64,000 bases of DNA from Amborella trichopoda. Lineage: Eukaryota > Streptophyta > Magnoliopsida > Amborellales > Amborellaceae. The notes under the pieces were generated by a model that did no database searches, was not told where the DNA came from, and saw only the letters and a program-made list of their open reading frames with translations. The stretch is taken from the NCBI RefSeq assembly GCF_000471905.2, contig NW_006500351.1, forward strand, positions 2,141,171 through 2,205,170, written 5' to 3'. Every line of letters starts with the position of its first letter. The first letter of the stretch is position 1. The position numbers were made by a program, and so were the translations under genes. Below are positions 11,145 through 22,420 of this stretch, in pieces.

Positions 11145-11757
11145 CTTGTAGAAATTGCTTAGGCTTAGCCCTATATCACGAGTGCATTTTCAAGATGCTC
11201 ATAAGATTTGATGACTGAATTAATATTTTTACCTTTTGATTCTCCTTGGACTCCTACATCTTCTTTTCATCAAAGATAGGTTCAACCATGAAATCTTATT
11301 TATCATCATAGATAGGATCTCGTAAAAGATCTTGTTTTTCATCTAAGTGAGTACAAAATTTTGAATACAACCTGTATCAAAATCAAGAATGTATCATTTA
11401 AATCGAAAACCCTATAGTGATATTCTTCATATTCAGGTCTTCTAACATTTTTCTCTTTACTCGACTCGTTACACAAAGCATAGAGGTGAAAAGGGTTGTA
11501 GTCGACATCTTCTTAAGTCGAAAGATCACCTTTTGGGCCATGAATGATTCTTCTGAACTGTTGTGTAAGTTATGGAGCCTATCTTTTAAATTTCTTAATT
11601 TCTTCATCCCAAGGTTCACTGAAGTCATAATCCTAGGCAAAGAAAGGCCAAAACCTCGTCAAAGTTAGCAAGATCTAGGTTCCATTTGCAAAATTTGGCC
11701 CTAAATCAACAAACTTGACTATAATTTTGTGGCCTTATTATTGAAGAAAAGTGGAGC
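11145..11757 (-). mobile_element. outer LTR element, proximal internal part
   Basis: This lies between the inner insertion and LTR E. The block at about 11250-11390 (TTCATCAAAGATAGGTTC..., GATCTTGTTTTTCATCTAAG) is homologous to 9620-9715 inside the inner element. ORFs at 11398-11640 (-) and 11417-11668 (+) have no recognised domain. Confidence 0.55.
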
Positions 11758-11769
11758 CTTGATACAAAG
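11758..11769 (-). other. degenerate primer-binding site of the outer LTR element
   Basis: The plus-strand sequence CCTTGATACAAAG next to LTR E aligns with CCCTGATACCAC next to LTR B. It is thus a decayed initiator tRNA-Met site in the correct position and orientation. Confidence 0.5.
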
Positions 11770-11770
11770 T

Positions 11771-12466
11771 TTATGAAGGGAAATTTAAAGAATAGTAAAA
11801 ACAACAAGATTTTCAAGCCAAATACATGCAAATACTTGGAGAAATCCAGGGTTTCCTCTTATATTGGATAGTAGATGGATTATCTCAGTTTGGGATAAGG
11901 TTCTTCAGTGGGTTCAAGTTAAATTGGATTTATGGAAACCAAAATACTTGTCGTTAGGAGGTAGTGTTACTCTATTGCAGTCTTGCTTGACAAATCTACC
12001 AATCTACTAAATGTCCTTGATTAAAATGCCAATAAGTGTGTCAAAAAAACTAGAGAGAATGATGCGAAATTTTCTTTGGGTATTTGTTTGTAAAGGATAA
12101 AAAATTACATCTTCTTAGGTAGGATAGAGTTTGTACTCCAAAAAGAGAAGGATGCTTATTTATGTTCGAGGGCATTAATACTCTATACAATAATCAAAAT
12201 AATTAAAAAAATTCTTAACTTAATCATAAGTCTAAAAAACCTTTAAATAATATTAAAAATTCCAAAAATATCCATATGAATAGTTACCCATGAACAATAC
12301 CTATAAACAAAACTTGTAAATAGTAACCATATAGAAAATAAAAAACTATAAAACAATTCTCAAAATCCCTAAAAAAAATTCAAAAAGGCCAAAAATAAAC
12401 TCTACAACTAAAATTAAAATATGTGTTTTTAAAATTAAATAAAAATAAAAATAATGTTGCTAATCA
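11771..12466 (-). repeat. LTR E: 5' LTR of the outer element, split by a LINE fragment
   Basis: The two halves, 11771-11863 and about 12176-12466, together resemble LTR D. The first half carries CAAGCCAAATACATGCAAAT. The second carries CCATGAACAATACC and AGTAACCATA-type motifs. The intervening 11864-12175 is a LINE reverse-transcriptase fragment. The right boundary is approximate and no clear 5-bp duplication pairs with LTR D. Confidence 0.65.
11864..12175 (+). mobile_element. LINE (L1-type) reverse transcriptase C-terminal fragment
   Basis: Translation gives a run typical of the region after the RT catalytic core of plant L1 elements: WDKVLQWVQVKLDLWKPKYL, SLGGSVTLLQSCLTNLPIY, a stop, MSLIKMPISVSKKLERMMRN and FLWVF. 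It contains stops and is truncated on both sides. It sits inside LTR E, so it inserted (or was copied in) after the outer LTR element. Confidence 0.8.
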
Positions 12467-12970
12467 TAAAAATATAACTTGATGATTTGACCAAACTAAG
12501 ATACTTAATATTTTCTAAATAGGGTTTTATTTTCCTTCAAGTTGTGTTATTTCTACCAAATCCACTAAGTTTAGTAATCAAAGTCCTTCATATTATTGTG
12601 TCCACTTTAGACTTTAAAGGTGGGAAGATAAGTAGCTTAGGACCTTCAAGTACAAGAATTCAAGTCTTAACTTTTGTTCTTCAAGGTCCTTTTTTTTTGG
12701 TATTCACTATGGGAATAAACTGAGGATGTAATGTTCCAATTGTGAGCAACTAACTGCTCAATTTTTCAATTATTTGGTTTTATGGGCAGAGGTAATCGAA
12801 GAGTCTTCCAATCCGGGTTAATCATGAGGGAAGAATTACTTCGACAAATCATTTTTTATGTTCGGGAGTTAACTAATGCTAAATCCTGGATATTTTATGT
12901 GTAAGAAAAAGCAATTATTGACAACCTACAATTCAATTGGTATCAACATATAGACCAGTGTAATATTTCG
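12467..12970. other. AT-rich spacer, no gene recognised
   Basis: No domain or repeat boundary is evident. It joins the split LTR to the RNase H fragment at 12971 and may include decayed LINE sequence. Confidence 0.5.
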
Positions 12971-13400
12971 ATGGCGTGGTCATTTCCTTGCCCTAACTAT
13001 TTCAAGCTTATCATTGATGATGCTTCCTTGCATAATCCAGGTCGAGCAGGTGAGGGTAGTGTTATTAGAGACTGTGCTAGTGGTTTTATTGCAGTTTTTT
13101 CAAAACATTTTGGAATTGCTTCTAATAATTATGTAAAGTTCTCTATTCTTGAGGAATGATTAATTCTAGCCATTCAGTTAAAGTGTTTCTTTCTTCAAAT
13201 TGAAAGGGACTCAACATTGCTCGTTAATGTTATTCATGAATATTGTCGGTCTTCTTAGAAGTTATTCATGATTGCAGCGAATTGTCAATGACTTTTAAAT
13301 CATGGGTGGTACATCACCCACATTTTTCGTGAAGCCAACGTGATACCTAATATTTTTAAGAAGAAGGCCACATCTCATTTACCAGTCACTATTTGACATT
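12971..13400 (+). mobile_element. LINE-type RNase H-like domain fragment
   Basis: Frame 12971 reads FKLIIDDASLHNPGRAGEGS VIRD..., then FSKHFGIASNNYVKF. This matches the plant RVT_3/RNase H-like pattern K.N.DGAS.GNPG.AG.G.VIRD...A...G..TNN.AE. A stop at 13159 is followed, in the other frames, by QIERDS..LVNVI. It is probably a C-terminal relic of an L1-type LINE, possibly the same copy as 11864-12175. Confidence 0.75.
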
Positions 13401-14455
13401 CTTGTCTGTCAGACTGTATTTCTCTTGCTTTACTTCATGATTTGCCACATGTGACATGTTATAGGATTGTAAAGAAAGGAGCTGAAATCTTCTCTATTTT
13501 ATAATATTAATGAAAAACAGATAAGGGCTTTCTCCTCTAATGGCTTACCCAAAATAAAACAAAAAACTAAAGCTCAAGCACAATTCCTATGTTCTTCAAG
13601 ATTTGAAGCTACAAAATTGTGACAGCCTTGAAGCCACGATAGTTTGAAATAAAAAATAAAAAATGTGAATAAATATAAAAAGCAAAAATTTATAAAAATT
13701 CCGTGACAACCCCGTTGGTGGGGACTTGAGCTTAAATCAGTCCTATTTTATAAGGGTCAAATAAACTAACGTCTCTCTAGGGGCATGAATTTCTAATCCT
13801 AGCCACTTTTCTGCGTGGGCCTCACACTATCATCGTACCATCCATTCATTCACTGAACGGCGATGAATCACGTGATTCTATAAAAATAATAGAGGACAAA
13901 AAGGACTCCTTCGATTGACTTCCGCATTTATGATTTGCTGACCTAATAAGTTTCATCGCTACTCGGGTTGGCATGGGCATGTGGCCTGACCGGCCCACTG
14001 GGCCCAACCATAGAAAATTAAGGCCTCGGCTACAAAACTGTAGCTCTCATCGGTCCCTTTCGTATTTAATTTTTTTTAAATTTTTTAGGTATCCTATTAG
14101 GCTCACCCAAGTCCACTTTGACTTGAAAAACAATTCGGCTAATGACCGTTCGAGTGGAATTAGGACCGGGCTAGGCCTCTGGCATGGCCGGCCCGTTGCG
14201 TGCCCTACCAACCCAAAAATCAAATACGGGAGAGAATGAAGATCGATAAATTGTGTGAAAGAGAGAGAAGCCATCAATTTTTTTCATTTTCGTTTTTACT
14301 CTCCAAAATTGTTCCTCCGTTACGAGTATGAGTATGTCCAGTGGGTCCGGGTCCGGGTCCGGGTCCAGGTCCAGGTCCAGGTCCGTATCCTGATATATAA
14401 TACATTTCAAGTTCAGGTCTAGGTCCAGACTCAATACCCAACCCGTTGCCGAAAC
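13401..14455. repeat. GGCC-rich dispersed repeat with GGGTCC hexamer array
   Basis: 13970-14220 is rich in GGCCCACTGGGCCC- and GGCCGGCCC-type words. A hexamer array of GGGTCC turning into AGGTCC runs through 14341-14384. Such words also fill 28375-28540, 30200-30360, 44590-45540 and 51650-51950, and recur in plant hAT-like MITEs. No complete element ends were established. ORFs here are by-products of the hexamers. Confidence 0.5.
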
Positions 14456-14457
14456 CC

Positions 14458-15406
14458 ATCATGGAAAGAACAGGAGAGTGTAAATATGGGTTTTGAAGAT
14501 CGGAAAATGAGTCATGGGGCATGCAAGGCAGCCGGCCCTAATCATCACAAAAAACGAAATAGGAGAGGAGAGAGAATAAAGAGTGAGAAAGCAAATCCGC
14601 GTAAATTGTGTGAAGCCAATAAAGTCGTCGTCGCATCCCTAACAAGGAAGACTCCATCTTTTGGCCTTGACTCTCTCTCTCGCTCTCTACAACTTATAAC
14701 AAACGCAGTAACCAATACTGTAACTCTCTCTTTCTCTCTCTTCACTATGCCTCCAAATTTTAAGTGCAGTTGGTATGAACCTCAGGCTCTAAACAATCAA
14801 AGTATAGCTCTTTTAAATAGCATACAAGAATGTGGTTTTAATGCTAAAAATGTTTGTGACAGCTTTAAAATATATTTTTATATTTAATTATAAAATTTAA
14901 AATTTAAGAAATAATATAAATCAAACGAATTTATAAAAATTTGGTAATATTAAAAATTAACGGTTTAAAAATACGTTATAAGACGTTCTATTTTTAAAAC
15001 ATAAAATCCATTTTTTTTTTTGTCCATACATCTTGATGGCGAGATGATGAGTTTGAGAGACGAGAATTTTGACGTGGGCTCGTTTTAATTCGATTGTTTA
15101 GAGCATCGGCTCTATAGAATTGTTTTTTACAATTTTAATTCAACGGTCTTTCTCTCTCCTCTCTCTACCTCCAAACCTTTTAAAATATCTCCTTCTTCCA
15201 CAACCTTAAAACTAAGGTAAAAGGTTAGGTAAATTGTGGGTGGGCCGGTTCGTTGGTACAGTATGATGTGCTACCTTTGTCTCTCTAGAGCCTCTTTCTC
15301 TCTCTAGGGTTCTTTGACGAGAGGGGAGGCCATGGGGTACAGAAGACTCATTTTCCAATCAATCTTCAAAACCCACATTCTCACTCTCCTGTTCTTTTCC
15401 ATGATG
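14458..15406. repeat. inverted repeat pair upstream of the kinase gene
   Basis: The left arm 14458-14513 (CATCATGGAAAGAACAGGAG ... GAAAATGAGTC) recurs as its reverse complement at 15345-15406. The arms are about 56-62 bp and enclose about 830 bp, ending roughly 310 bp upstream of the kinase start codon. They may be ends of a transposable element or a local inverted duplication. No coding domain lies between them. Confidence 0.7.
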
Positions 15407-15716
15407 TCGGCTTGGAGGAGTAAAAAAGAAAATGTAGAAAGGTGAAGACCTCAACTCTCTTTCTCTCTCTTTCCAATGGGTTTCTGTTGAAAATTGGGTT
15501 GGAAACTGGGGAAGACTTTGGTTGATGACTTCGATTGGGTCTTGAAAACTGGGTGGAGGCATCATTCATTTCACACAGTTTCAGAAATTGGGGTTTGTTT
15601 TCAGAAATTGGGGTTTGTTGTAGATTTAGTAACAGAGGGACTGAGAAAGACAGAGAGAATTGTTGTTGGGGATTCTTCTCCCTGAATCCATATTTAGGTT
15701 TGTTAGAGAGAGAGAG
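15407..15716 (+). promoter_or_regulatory. probable 5' UTR/promoter-proximal region of the BIR1-like kinase gene
   Basis: The sequence is CT-rich (pyrimidine patches near 15290-15310 and 15455-15475) and then T/G-rich up to an AGAGAGAGAG run next to the ATG at 15717. A 21-bp tandem repeat based on TTCAGAAATTGGGGTTTGTT spans about 15579-15620. No unambiguous TATA box is assigned. An in-frame upstream ATG at 15660 would add 19 residues lacking signal-peptide character. Confidence 0.45.
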
Positions 15717-17949
15717 ATGCTGATCTCTGCGAGTCCTTCCATGTTTCTCTTTCTAGGGATTCTTCTGCAAACTTGGGTCTTTAGCCATGGCGAGGAGACC
15801 GATATACAGTGCCTCAGAGACCTGAAAACTTCTCTTAAAGACCCATTCCAGTACCTCTCTTCTTCCTGGAACTTCAACAACAACTCCAAAGGCTCCATCT
15901 GCTCGTTCTTGGGCGTCGAGTGTTGGCACGCGGACGACAACAAGGTCCTCAACATAAGGCTCTCAGGGCTTGGCCTTCAGGGCCAGTTCCCTCAAGGCTT
16001 ACGGAATTGCACAAGCATGACTGGGCTTGATCTATCTAATAATGGTCTCTCTGGTACCTTGCCTACTGATATATCACAGGAGATTAAAATGGTGACCACT
16101 ATTGATCTCTCTTCTAATGACTTTTCTGGTCAAATACCAGTAAGCCTCGCGAATTGTACTTACCTGAACATCATTAAGCTCTCTGAAAATCAGTTCTCTG
16201 GTGAAATTCCTGCTCAACTTGGTACCTTGTCTAGGCTAAAAACTTTTGAGGTCTCCTCGAATAAGCTCACTGGTCCAATTCCCTCTATTTTTAGTAATCA
16301 AAGATCTGTTTCTTTTGCAAACAATCCAGGGCTTTGTGGGCGTCCATTATCAGTGACTTGCCCGAGTACTCAGAAGAAGACCTCTATTGGGCTCATTGTT
16401 GGGCCAGCTATTGGTGGTTGTGTTCTAATTTTGTTTCTTGCTCTTGCTCTGTGGTTTGGATATCTTCGTAGAATCCCGAAGAAGAAGGTGGTGGATACTG
16501 AGAATAACAGGTGGGCGAAGAGGATCAAGGGAAAGAAAGCCATTAAGGTTTGTGGTTTCTTTTCGTTTTGTTTAAGAAGTACTTGTATTCTTGTTTTTTG
16601 GAGTCATGGCCTAGCATGCTTCTCTAAGTTGGTTTGTTCTAGGGTTGAATTTAGTTTGAAATTTATCTATTTTGTTTTCTGAAAATACCAGTAATTGAGT
16701 GGTTGATTGGGGTTTATGAGATGGGTGATCTCCTTTTCTGCAATTCCTTAGTGATTGAACCGTGGCCTAGTTAAAACATCCTTCTCCAATTCAGTTTGAT
16801 ATTATCACTGTGATTACTTTTCCGAGAAAGCATTTGTTTTAAATGCAAATTTAGTATCAAAAGTAACCTCAATTAAGTTCCATTTGTTGTGAAACAGTTG
16901 CTAATGAACATGATGTATACTCAACCCCGAACATGTTCTTTTTTATTCTTCAGGTTTCTATGTTTGAGAAAACTGCTTCAAAAATGAGGTTTGACAATCT
17001 TATGAAGGCCACCAACAATTTCAGCAAAGATAACATCATAGGCACTGGAAGGACAGGCACCATGTACAAAGCAACGCTTCCAGATGGTTCATTCTTGGTG
17101 GTTAAAAGGTTGGAGGAATCTCAGCACACTGAGAAGGAATTTAAATCCGAGATGAATACACTTGGGAGCTTAAGGCACGATAATTTGGTTCCTCTTCTTG
17201 GTTTTTGCATTGCAAAAAGGGAGAGGCTTTTGGTATACAAACACATGCCAAATGGCACTCTATTTCAACGACTGCATGAGTTTAAAAGTGAATCTGAGAT
17301 TATGGATTGGCCTACACGGCTTAGAATCTCAATTGGGGCAGCAAAAGGATTGGCTTGGCTTCACCATACCTGTAACCCTCGTGTAATTCATCGCAATATA
17401 AGCTCCAAATGTATCCTACTTGATGAAGATTTTGAACCCAAAATCTCAGAATTTGGGCTTGCTCGTCTTATGAATCCTATCGACACCCACCTCAGTACTT
17501 TCGTTAATGGTGAATTCGGTGACTTGGGTTATGTGGCACCAGAGTATGCACGCACTCTTGTCGCTACTCCAAAGGGAGATGTCTACAGCTTTGGAACGGT
17601 TTTGCTTGAGTTAGTTTCTGGGGAAAAACCTACTCATGTGGTAAATGCCCTAGAAAGCTTTAAAGGGAGCTTGGTGGAGTATGTTATTCACCTTTCAGGC
17701 AACTCTTGTTTGGAGGAATGTATTGATAAGTCCTTGATTGGGAAGGGCATTGATGATGAGCTCCTCCAGTTTCTACAAGTGGCCTGCTCATGTGTGGGGC
17801 AAACTCCAAAGGAGAGGCCTTCAATGTTTGAAGTGTATCATCTACTAAGGGCTATTGGTGAGAAGTACCACTTCACGGTGGATGACGAGATACTAGTAGT
17901 AACAGATGCTTCTGGTCCCGATCAAGAGGAACTTATTGTTGCAAGATAA
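15717..17949 (+). CDS. BIR1: BIR1-type leucine-rich repeat receptor-like kinase (At5g48380-like), 2 exons
   Basis: Exon 1 is 15717-16547 and exon 2 is 16954-17949. The 406-bp intron (16548-16953) has GT..AG borders at phase 0 and the product is 608 aa. Order: signal peptide (about 1-25), LRR N-cap with the paired Cys, about five short LRRs (about 75-200), one transmembrane helix (about 224-247), a basic juxtamembrane [14 protein letters not shown], then the kinase. Kinase landmarks are the glycine loop GTGRTG (307-312), Lys328, HRN instead of HRD (Asn425), EFG instead of DFG (Glu443), and the invariant [18 protein letters not shown] activation segment. The C-terminus ends EELIVAR. In Arabidopsis BIR1 acts with BAK1 at the plasma membrane to restrain cell death and immunity. 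The ATG at 15717 is chosen because the signal peptide follows directly. HRN is shared with BIR1 orthologues; the EFG change appears extra. Assignment is confident, catalytic activity uncertain. Confidence 0.95.
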
Positions 17950-17980
17950 AGGAAAAGTTGGTGACCGGAGAGGTAAAAGT

Positions 17981-19424
17981 GATGAATAATATTTTGTAAT
18001 GAGAAGAAAATCTGCTATCACAGTCTCGTGCCATCGAGATCATCTTTTAGTATGCTATGTATATTACCAAAATGTTAAGTTATTTGCGTAGTAGATGTGA
18101 GTTTATTCAAAAGAGAACTTTTTCAGATCATGGCTTTGTATTGTCCTTAGTTCTGGAAGCTCACTGTGTTTGATTCTATGCTGTTTTTTGGTGCTACACC
18201 ATTTTGATCTTTTAGGTATAAGCATTCTGTAATTTATCTCTTTATTTGATTATGAAAAATCTGTCTTCGGGAGACTGGAGTTAACAACTCTAAATCTCTG
18301 CCTTCGTCTGTAGTTTTGTCCAATTTGGCTTTTATACCATCCTTTACATTGCTGGCTAATTGTGTCTTTTCTTAAATCCATAATTACAATTGGTCATGAT
18401 TGATTAGCACATAAAGTTCAATTATTTTGTGCTTCAAGGCTTTCCATATATATATATATATCTATATCTAGAGAGAGAGAGAGAGAGAGATGCATATCTA
18501 TCTATATATCTATGAATGATGAATAATATTTTGTAATGAGGAGAAAATCTGCTATCAGAGTCTCGTGCCATTAAGATCATGTTTTAGTATGCTATGCATA
18601 TTACCTAAATGTCAAGTTATTTGCTAGTAGATGTGAGGTTATTCAAAAAGGAATCTTCAGATCTTGGCTTTGTAGAGTCCTCAGTTCAGGAAGCTCACAA
18701 TGTTTGAGTCTATGCTACTTTTTGGTGCTACGCCATCTTGATCTCTTAGATATAAGGATTCTGTAAGTTATCTATTTATTCTTCTTCGGGAGTTGAACTC
18801 CAAATCTCTGCATTTCCCCGTAATTTTGTCTTATTAGGCTTTTATACCATCCTTTAACATTGCTGCAAATTATGTAATCCATGTTTCCAATTGGTCATGG
18901 TTGATTAGCATAAAATTCAATTATTGTGTGGTTCAAGGCTTTCCACAGACACACACTGACACACACATATCTATCTGATATATGTGATGAATAATATTTT
19001 GTAATGAGGAGAAAATCTGCAATCGCAGTCTTGTGCCATCAAGATCATGTTTTAGTATGCTATGCATATTTCCATAATGTCAAAGTTATTTGCATAGTAA
19101 ATGTGAGTTTATTCAAAAGAGAACTTTTTCAGATTTTGGCTTTGTAGTCCTTAGTTCAGAAATGGTTCAGGAACCTCACTGTGTTTGAGTCTGTGCCGCT
19201 TTTTGGTGCCCTACCATCTTGATCTTTTAGGTATAAGCATTCTGTAATTTATCTATTTATTCGTCTTCGGAGTACTAATCCAAATCTCTGCCCTTGCCTG
19301 TAGTTTTTCCTTTTTGGCTTTTATACCATTCTTTAAATTGCTGGCTAATTGTGTCTTTTCTTGAATCCATAATTCCAGTTGGTCATGGTTGATTAGTCTA
19401 AAATTGAATCATTGTGTGGTTCAG
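17981..19424. repeat. triplicated 3' flank of the kinase gene
   Basis: Three head-to-tail diverged copies of one segment start with GATGAATAATATTTTGTAAT at 17981, 18518 and 18986. Each runs through GTGCCAT..AGATCAT.TTTTAG, a GGTGCTACACCATTTTGATC-like block and ATTGGTCATG.TTGATTAGCA, ending near 18446, 18950 and 19424. AT/AG or CA microsatellites lie at the junctions. Copy 1 lies just after the stop codon and probably contains the native 3' UTR. Confidence 0.9.
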
Positions 19425-20540
19425 TTGAAGTTGAAGTTAAAGTAGACAAGGAAACAGTTTGGTAGGATCTAGAGAGAGAAAGAGATGAAAGAAAATATAG
19501 ATGATGAAAAAGAAGAAGAAGGGAGAGAGTTGAGTGAGAGAGAGACAGATAGAGAGAGGGAAAGTGAGTGACTTAGAGGTCACATATGACCTGTACCCCT
19601 TTTATAATGTTAAGTAATAATCCAAATTACAAGTTATGGACAATACTGCCTGTTAGCGTTTTACTAGAAAAGTGTTTCAAAACAACTAAATTCTTGCCGG
19701 AGTATTTTTATAGGACCATCTTTTTTCCTTGTTTTTACATTAAGGTGGTTGTATTTACCAGGCATTTTTTGCACCCCTTTTGTTGTTTTATTGACACCTT
19801 CTCATGAGGTGTTACAAAATGTTTGCCTCTCCCTCTCATATAATTGAATTCTCTCTCAAGCCCTTTACGGGCTCAGTTAACAGGAAGGGCTTCTTGTTAC
19901 TTGGAAGCAAGACGTTCTCTCTCTCTCTCGTTATGAGTTTTTGATGTCTCTCTCCATGAGTAGCACTAGAGCCTCACGCACTTTTTAGGTAATATGTACT
20001 GTTATATTTTATTATAGTATACCGATTGGATGGTAAATTTTGTAGAGAGAGAGAGAAGTTTGCCATCCTAATTGATATTTGTTTTATACCGATTGGATGA
20101 TGATTATTGTATTGAGAGATATTTTTGTTTTCAATGGATGTTTGTGGTATTATACTAATTGGAAACATATATCAGTTTTTTGATACTGTGGTTTTGTATG
20201 GGTCTAATGAGTGTGCAACTCAAGGACTCAGGGTTTGTATTCCGATTTGGCTGTATCTTGAGAGTGTGCTTATCGAGACCGTTTGCACCTCGGAATTTTG
20301 TCGAGGTTGGGCTGTTTAACACTTCGAAGAAAGCGAGAGCATCTCGTGCCTCCAGATCCCCTAATATTGGTCCCTGTTATATGGGAATTTATGTCCACCA
20401 CGATGTATAGTAAACTGCAGTGAGACCCCATGCAACCAACACTACCCGTATTTAGAGATATAAGACAAACAAGGATTAAACAAAAGATAAATGGAAGTTC
20501 TGTTCATCAAATGCAATAATATTCCTTTTATTTCCAACAG
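19425..20540. other. GA/CT-rich intergenic DNA, no gene recognised
   Basis: Purine-rich AGAGAG stretches occur near 19465-19565 and 20045-20057, with CT runs near 19916-19930. An ATACCGATTGGATG motif is repeated at about 20018 and 20087. Short ORFs are without recognisable domains. Confidence 0.5.
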
Positions 20541-20606
20541 GTTCAAGGCTTTCCACAGTCACACACAGACATAGGCATATCTATTTGATGATTCATAATA
20601 TTTTTG
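20541..20606. repeat. partial fourth copy of the kinase 3'-flank repeat junction
   Basis: GTTCAAGGCTTTCCACAG followed by CACACACAGAC and TATCTATTTGATGATTCATAA repeats the copy 2 to copy 3 junction at about 18931-18998, about 1.6 kb away. It suggests an originally longer array or a second transposition-like copy. Confidence 0.7.
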
Positions 20607-21459
20607 ATTTTCACATTCATATTTTTTCATTTGGGGAACATGACCTTCTGCTATTAATGGTAAATGAGATTATGATTTCTTGATATGTGGATAGGCACTA
20701 TTGAAGAAGTTTTTATGATCTAAATGAGTCTTTGCAAGCCCTAGTGACATGTTCCTTCTATTTGGTCATTGTTCCCATTCCAATGCATTCAGCGATTTTT
20801 TCATTTGTTCTCTGCTACGAGATAAATTGGTAGCTATTAATTTTGTTTGTACAATCAAGTTTGTGTTCACGGATAATATTTACTAAATTGCGGTAAATAT
20901 CCAATATTACCACAAAAATGTTTTTGTAAGTTTAGCTATCTCTGATGCTATTTGATCATACTTGTTTGAAATATCACTATACTGGTCCATAGGTTGGGAG
21001 AAATGGGCTCCAAGTCTGGACTGGTTATTTTATATTTTTTAAGCAAATTTACTAAGCTTTCTTTAAGTTTATTAGAAAATTAGCTGTTTTTTTTTTTTGA
21101 GCTGGTCCGATTGGCCTTGTTGTTGGTTTATGTTTAATTACATGTTGCCTAAGGCAGTTTAGTACAAATATTTGGTATCTTGTATGGCATTATTACCAAT
21201 ACTTGACATTTACATGTGTAAAACTGTATGGCATTATTACCAATAACTGACAATCTAATGCATCCATAGAAAACCTAACATGTGTAAAACTGCTAAAAGG
21301 AATTTTATCGTGTGGGTGTGTGCTCCACCTATATGCGTAATACTTGTATATTCTTAGCACATGGGTGTGAACATGATACGACATCGTTACCTATAACAAA
21401 TACTTGATATGTATGAAAATATAGTTTAACTATAATGACTATCAGTTAGAAAATTTGGC
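20607..21459. other. intergenic DNA, no gene recognised
   Basis: A GGCATTATTACCAATA motif is duplicated at about 21186 and 21230. Otherwise there is no recognisable coding, RNA or element structure. Confidence 0.5.
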
Positions 21460-22420
21460 TGGCCTAGGTGAAAAATTTCAAAAAACGCCTAGGCGCTGTC
21501 TGGGAGGTGGAATTATGCGCCCTGTTTCCAGCAAGGTGCCGCCTAGGCGCTACAGTCTGGGAGCCCGCCTAGGCGTTGTCCAGTGACAGTTTGCGGAAGT
21601 GCGAAAGAAACCCTCAGCGAGGGTAAAAAAAATGTCATTTTTCCCCCTAAAAAGGGGGGAAAAGGGTTTTAGGAGGCATTCTAAACCCCCAAAACAAAAA
21701 CTGTGGCTTTTAGGATGAGAAAACCTCCCCAAAAAACTACCCTTTTGTGATTTATCGAAAAATCGATAAAGTTTTGATTTTTGTGATTTCTTCCCAAAAC
21801 AAAAGCAATACTTTGTGGGTGGATTTAGAGCTTCTAGTAGTTGATTTTGAGGACTTTTGGCGAACCAATAAGTGAAGTTTGCACTGACATCGATTTGATT
21901 TTGATATTTTTAAAGTATTATCATATTTGAAAGAGGGTTTTGATTTTATTTTGCTACAACATATTATGTTGAGAATGATGTGTTTTTTCTTTTACTTTTT
22001 TTTTTTTTTGATATATTTACATGTTTGGTTGATGACTTGATATATTTGTTTTTTGATTTTGTCATGTTGACTTGGTGTATCGTTTTTAGTCTAGACTTCT
22101 AGTTTCCTACAATGATATTTGGGATTTCAGGCATTTTAATGCCTTACAAGTTACAATCTCTTTGAGACTTGTATCCGTAAATCTGTTATGTGATTGTACT
22201 ATTACATTTTTGTATATTTCACGAGGAGTTTGGGGTTCTAAAATTGCCCTAAAAACTCCCAAAGCTTTAAAACCATGCTCTAAGAACTCCCCAATTTTTT
22301 TTGTTTGGGGCACGGGTGGGAGGGGAGTTCAATTTTGGTGAGGGCACCCTGTCTTTGGCGGCTGCCTAGGCGGCCAGGCACCCAAAACACCTAGGCGCCG
22401 GAATTTGCATTTTTGAACAT
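21460..22420. mobile_element. putative TIR element with CGCCTAGGCG terminal motifs
   Basis: CGCCTAGGCG palindromes occur at 21486-21495 and 21566-21575 near one end. GCCTAGGCGGCC and ACCTAGGCGCCGG lie at about 22364-22402 near the other. GGCGCC/CCTAGG-rich subterminal clusters of this kind are typical of plant hAT-like non-autonomous elements. Flanking duplications and exact ends are not established. The interior is AT-rich with no transposase. Confidence 0.45.

Noticed and set aside
14171-14522. ORFs with GPGPGP or DLDLDP tracts as collagen-like or acidic proteins
   Set aside because: They are direct translations of a GGGTCC hexamer array.
15660-15716. Start of the kinase at the in-frame upstream ATG 15660
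   Set aside because: It would put 19 charged residues in front of a clean signal peptide; the ATG at 15717 fits the family better.
16548-16682. Kinase reading straight through the exon 1 end to a stop at 16682
   Set aside because: The read-through loses family similarity after KKAIK at a GT donor, while similarity resumes after the AG at 16953 in phase.
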